55,883 bases of DNA from CAZTVF01 sp964616985 (GTDB lineage Bacteria; Planctomycetota; Phycisphaerae; SM23-33), in NCBI GenBank assembly GCA_964616985.1, contig CAZTVF010000021.1, positions 1-55,883 on the forward strand. The letters run 5' to 3'. Below, piece by piece: positions 52,725 to 55,883 of the stretch (the stretch's first letter is position 1; every line of letters begins with the position of its first letter). Below the pieces are notes generated by a model. That model was not told where the DNA came from. It saw nothing but the letters and a program-made list of their open reading frames with translations, and did not search any database. Both the position numbers and the translations under genes were made by a program.

Positions 52725-52757
52725 CAGTTAACCAGTTAACGAGTTAACCGGTTAACG
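52725..52757. repeat. GTTAAC 8-bp tandem repeat, right border of the four-helix-bundle gene
   Basis: GTTAAC at 52727, 52735, 52743 and 52751, exactly 8 bp apart. It lies between the gene and the etfB stop at 52764. Confidence 0.75.
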
Positions 52758-52763
52758 GCGGCT

Positions 52764-53675
52764 CTAGCCGATGGTATGCTCTTCAATCAGCTCCGACACC
52801 AGCTTCGTCACGCCTTCCTGCGTGCCGGCGAACTCGTGGTAGCCGCTGCCGGTCAGCACCACCGACTGGATGCGGTGCACCTTGGTCGGGCTGCCGCTCA
52901 TGCCGCACCACGTCAGGTCGGCCTTGATGTCGTCGAGGTTCAGCTGCTCGATCAGCAGGCCCTGGGCCTTCAGCGCGTCGCAACGCTTCTTCGTCTCCGC
53001 CGCCCGGGCGTCGGGCGCCGCGTCCTTCAGCGTTTCCTCGACCTGCTTGGCCACCTCGGCCATGCACAGGGCCTTCTTGTATTTCATCATGCGCTTGGCC
53101 GCCCGGGGACGCGGCGTGTTGGCCGTGTCCATCACCGTCACCAGCACCGGCAGGCGGCAGGAGACGGCCTCCCACCCGTTGCCGATGTTGCGCTTGCACT
53201 TGAGCTTGCCGCCTTCGACTTCCAGCAGCTCCTCGAGATACGTCACGAGGTTGAAGCCCAGCTTCTCCGCCAGCTGCGGGCCCACCTGGGCCGTGTCGCC
53301 GTCGATGGCCTGGCGGCCGCAGAGCACGATGTCGGGGTTGAGCTTCTTGATCGCACAGGACAGGATGTAGCTGGTGGCCAGCGTGTCGCTGGCGGCCGCC
53401 CGGCGGTCGGTGATCAGCATCACCTGGTCGGCCCCGCGGAACATGCTTTCGCGCAGCACGCCGCAGGCGGCCGGCAGGCCCATCGTGACGACGGTGACCG
53501 TCCCGCCGTACAGGTCGCGGATGGCCAGGGCCTGCTCCAGGGCGTTGAGATCCTCGGGGTTGAAAATCGCCGGCAAGGCCGCGCGATTGACCGTCCCGTC
53601 ATCCTTCATGGCCTGGCCGGTGATTCGCTTGGTGTCCGGCACCTGCTTGACGCAAACGACACAGTTGTATCCCAC
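52764..53675 (-). CDS. etfB: Electron transfer flavoprotein, beta subunit
   Basis: 303 residues with a GTG start behind AGGAG. The AMP-binding subunit of ETF. 'VCVKQVPDTKRITGQAMKDD', 'NPEDLNALEQALAIRDLYGG' and 'CGRQAIDGDTAQVGPQLAEK' are standard. It is longer than the classical subunit (about 250), with added C-terminal residues including a HRIQSVVL segment. It heads the operon that continues with the four-helix-bundle gene, etfA and the dehydrogenase. Confidence 0.94.
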   Translation of the reverse strand: MGYNCVVCVKQVPDTKRITGQAMKDDGTVNRAALPAIFNPEDLNALEQALAIRDLYGGTVTVVTMGLPAACGVLRESMFRGADQVMLITDRRAAASDTLATSYILSCAIKKLNPDIVLCGRQAIDGDTAQVGPQLAEKLGFNLVTYLEELLEVEGGKLKCKRNIGNGWEAVSCRLPVLVTVMDTANTPRPRAAKRMMKYKKALCMAEVAKQVEETLKDAAPDARAAETKKRCDALKAQGLLIEQLNLDDIKADLTWCGMSGSPTKVHRIQSVVLTGSGYHEFAGTQEGVTKLVSELIEEHTIG

Positions 53676-54070
53676 GTGCGAGCTCCTAAATGCAGCCTGT
53701 TTTGCGAGCGCCGGGGCCGACCAGCCAGCCCTATGCCCGCGGAATAACTCCTTCTGAACCGGGGCGTTCGAGGAACAGTGAACGCGCCGTACGACCGTCG
53801 CATGCCCTCGCCGGCCATGCGAAGGGCGGAATCATACGCAATCATGGCAAAAGGGTCAAGGCAAAATCAAGCCGTTCGGCGCCCCGCGACCGCCTTGGGG
53901 AGTGCGGTGACAAAGGCTACGCAGCGGCCGCGACATCGCGTTGGCTCTACCGCACGCGCGAGCCAGACTCCATAGACGGGGTCGTTGCCGCCGCGCTCCA
54001 GATGGGGCAGCCCCATTCACGGCGATTGCGTCTTCTGGCGTGACTTGGCCATCCTCGGCGGACACCCACG
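53676..54070. other. Gene-poor region upstream of etfB
   Basis: About 395 bp with no supported gene. It contains a GTCGTTGCCGCCGCGCTCCA segment (53981-54000) related to the element at 22524-22658. The promoter of the etf operon must lie here, but I cannot pick boxes with confidence. Confidence 0.4.
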
Positions 54071-54239
54071 GCAATCGCATGTACAGTGGCGCGGGCGTCC
54101 CGCCCGCGAGTTCCGAGGGCGTCTCGCCCTCGGAATGTGTGGTTTCCGCGGCCGGGACGGCCGCGGCACCTGTCTGCCGGCAGGCAGGCTCGCGGGCAAG
54201 ATGCCCGCGCCACTGGCAAAGCCGCACATGCGATTGCCC
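54071..54239. repeat. REPIN-like nested inverted repeat next to a RAYT fragment
   Basis: Outer arms GGCAATCGCATGT and ACATGCGATTGCC. Next inside is CAGTGGCGCGGGCGTCCCGC facing the reverse complement of CGGGCAAGATGCCCGCGCCACTG. Inner hairpins include TTCCGAGGGCG with CGCCCTCGGAA and CCGCGGCC with GGCCGCGG. The overall palindrome covers about 170 bp. It ends 55 bp before the transposase fragment. Confidence 0.7.
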
Positions 54240-54293
54240 TAGGCGGACACTACCGTCTATTGACGCATTGCCGGCTTTCGATAGAATCGGGGC

Positions 54294-54350
54294 ATGCCAA
54301 GGATCGCCAGAGTGGTCGTGCCCGGAATGCCTCATCACGTCACACGGGGC
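54294..54350 (+). pseudogene. Fragment of a REP-associated tyrosine transposase (RAYT/Y1_Tnp N-terminus)
   Basis: The plus-strand frame begins MPRIARVVVPGMPHHVTRGN. The N-termini of RAYT/Y1 transposases commonly read PRIARVVxPGxPHHVTQRGN, so one Gln codon seems missing and the homology ends soon after. Only about 20 residues survive; the HUH and catalytic Tyr are absent. RAYTs mobilise REP hairpins in other bacteria. Confidence 0.7.
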
Positions 54351-54432
54351 AACTGCCGGTGCCGCCCGGCGAATTTGAGCAGGGTGCCCCCGAGGCACGT
54401 CGTCGCAACAGACGCTGAAGGGTGCCGTTGAC

Positions 54433-55827
54433 ATGCAGCCTGAATCGGAATCGTTTGTACGGCTCGAAAGCCGCGTGCCGCTGGTGCGCGAGCCGGACGT
54501 GGCCGTGGTGGGTGCCGGGCCGGCGGGATGGGCGGCCGCCCTGGCGGCAGGCCGGGCTGGCGCACGCACGATGCTCATCGAACGCTGGGGCGTCATTGGC
54601 GGTATGGCGACGGCGGGACTCGTGCAGGGGGTCAGTTCCCTTCGTCAGCGTCGAGGCGGAATGTTCCCGGGTGCGGCCAGAGAGTTGTTTCGCCTCCTCG
54701 CCCAGCGACATCCGGACGCGATCCTCGATGTCGGCGGGGAGGGCATCACGGCTCACCCCGACATCCTGGCGGCAGGCATGACGGAGATGCTCCGCGAGGC
54801 GGGCGTCGAGATCTGGTTGCAGACGTCTTTCATCGGCTTGCGGCTGGAAGGCCGAGCCGTCTCCACGCTGGTCCTGCACAACAAGTCCGGCTTGCTCGCT
54901 GTCCGGCCCAAGGCGGTCGTGGACGGTTCGGGCGACGGCGACGTGGCCTCACAGGCCGGCGCGCCCATGCGGAAAGGGGGCGCCGGCGGGGCCATGCAGC
55001 CTGCTTCGGTGATGTTCTTCATGAGCGGCGTGGACCTCGCCCAGGCCGAGCCGTGGATCAACAGGCCCGTGCGCCTGGAGGATATAGGCGTTTCGCCGCA
55101 ACAGCTCGCCGACCTGATTCCTCCGGACCTGCCCGACTTCCGTTCCGAGCCGGGGCTGTTGCCCCTGCCGCAGGGCCGAGTGCTGTTCTTCCGGCTGCCG
55201 GGCGACCAGGTTGTTGTGAACATGACGAGGCTGTGCGGCCTGGATGGCACCGTCGGCCGCGACGTTAGCCGGGGCGAGGTAGACGGTCGGCGTCAGACGC
55301 TGGCAATCGTCGAACTGCTCCGGCGTTTTGTGCCGGGGTTCGGGCAGGCTCAGCTGGTCCGCGTGGCATCCGCCATCGGCATCCGCGAAACCCGCACGAT
55401 CGAAGGCCTATACACCATGACCGCCGGTGACGTGATGTGCGAACGGCGCTTTCCCGACGCCGTCGCGTTCGGCAGCTATCCCATCGATATTCACAACCCC
55501 ACCGGCGTCGGCGTGGACTGGCGCGAGCCCGAACGCTCCTATTACGAGATCCCCTATCGAGCCCTGCTGCCCCGGGGGGTGGACAACCTGCTGACGGCGG
55601 GACGATGCGTCAGTGCCGATCACGAGGCCCTGGCCAGCGTACGGATCCAGGGCACGGCGATGGCCACCGGGCAGGCCGCGGGCATCGCCGCCGCCCTGAC
55701 GGCCACAACCGGCGGTCCGACGGCCAGCATTGACGCGGAACGGATTCGCCGCCGCATGGCCCAAGTGCTGGAGTTTGCCGACTGGCGCTGGGGAGACGAA
55801 GCCCCCGCCCACGGCGCCTCTGTATAG
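54433..55827 (+). CDS. FAD-dependent oxidoreductase (FAD_oxidored family)
   Basis: 464 residues. The FAD site 'DVAVVGAGPAGWAAALAAGR' and 'LIERWGVIGGMATAG' are at the N-terminus, 'KAVVDGSGDGDVASQAGA' mid-way, and 'NLLTAGRCVSADHEALASVR' near the C-terminus. It is a second member of the FAD_oxidored group in this window besides the one at 18573. Reaction unknown. The ATG at 54433 has weak upstream purines (GAAGGGTG). Its upstream region is the RAYT fragment, so its promoter may lie in repeat DNA. The sequence after the stop reads AAAGGGGACAGGC and runs to the window end. Confidence 0.88.
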   Translation: MQPESESFVRLESRVPLVREPDVAVVGAGPAGWAAALAAGRAGARTMLIERWGVIGGMATAGLVQGVSSLRQRRGGMFPGAARELFRLLAQRHPDAILDVGGEGITAHPDILAAGMTEMLREAGVEIWLQTSFIGLRLEGRAVSTLVLHNKSGLLAVRPKAVVDGSGDGDVASQAGAPMRKGGAGGAMQPASVMFFMSGVDLAQAEPWINRPVRLEDIGVSPQQLADLIPPDLPDFRSEPGLLPLPQGRVLFFRLPGDQVVVNMTRLCGLDGTVGRDVSRGEVDGRRQTLAIVELLRRFVPGFGQAQLVRVASAIGIRETRTIEGLYTMTAGDVMCERRFPDAVAFGSYPIDIHNPTGVGVDWREPERSYYEIPYRALLPRGVDNLLTAGRCVSADHEALASVRIQGTAMATGQAAGIAAALTATTGGPTASIDAERIRRRMAQVLEFADWRWGDEAPAHGASV

Positions 55828-55883
55828 TAAAGGGGACAGGCTTGCTCTGTAGAAAACACTAATGAACGTCCATAAGTCTTGCC

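Noticed and set aside
2611..55883. CRISPR array, tRNA or rRNA genes
   Set aside because: The tandem arrays have 7-9 bp units without spacers of constant length, and I found no tRNA T-loop pattern with acceptor pairing or conserved rRNA segment.

Overview
The window is a 55.9 kb piece of a GC-rich bacterial chromosome, most likely a draft or metagenome assembly because it holds a 10-N scaffold gap. Gene content points to the Planctomycetota, perhaps a Phycisphaerae-like lineage. The evidence is a chlamydial/PVC-style long GreA, a fused SecDF, an exosortase/EpsI locus, many TPR proteins and lipoproteins, planctomycete-type FAD_oxidored proteins, and hairpin repeats of a kind I associate with that phylum. 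The phylum call is inference. I saw no rRNA, tRNA, CRISPR array, intact insertion sequence or prophage.

Layout: 1-11 kb holds central carbon enzymes on the minus strand (pyruvate phosphate dikinase, cut by the left edge, and transketolase) around a secreted protein, two TPR proteins and a TPR-like lipoprotein. 11-18 kb holds a small membrane protein, a succinylglutamate desuccinylase/aspartoacylase-type metallohydrolase, HtpX, an SDR reductase, a SAM methyltransferase, a PfkB sugar kinase and a secreted protein. 18-30.7 kb holds an FAD oxidoreductase, a membrane protein, a 728-residue Gre factor, a beta-propeller lipoprotein, PurH (with the gap) and a glycoside-hydrolase-like protein. 30.9-36.3 kb holds SecDF with an EF-hand loop and a lipoprotein.

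36.8-47.2 kb is a five-gene operon for exopolysaccharide export and protein sorting: Wza-like lipoprotein, exosortase, EpsI-like protein, a 1491-residue TPR protein, and a Wzz/BY-kinase-like protein whose Walker A lysine is replaced. Two junctions are ATGA overlaps. No PEP-CTERM substrate and no glycosyltransferase lies in the window. 47.3-48.9 kb holds a superoxide reductase, a solo HicB-like protein and a NarL-type response regulator. 49.2-53.7 kb is an etfB-etfA-acyl-CoA dehydrogenase operon carrying a four-helix-bundle (S23/Avd-like) gene between etfB and etfA. The right end has a nested inverted repeat, a fragment of a REP-associated tyrosine transposase (RAYT) and a second FAD oxidoreductase.

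The most unusual signal is between the genes. One class is runs of 7-, 8- or 9-bp direct repeats, with a different unit at most loci. Three genes take their stop codons from such repeats, and the four-helix-bundle gene is bracketed by two runs of the same 8-bp unit. A second class is REP-like hairpins with a shared GGTGCCA head, some paired head to head like REPINs. Several other palindromic elements of about 80-180 bp accompany them. Together these suggest small non-autonomous elements that settle between genes.
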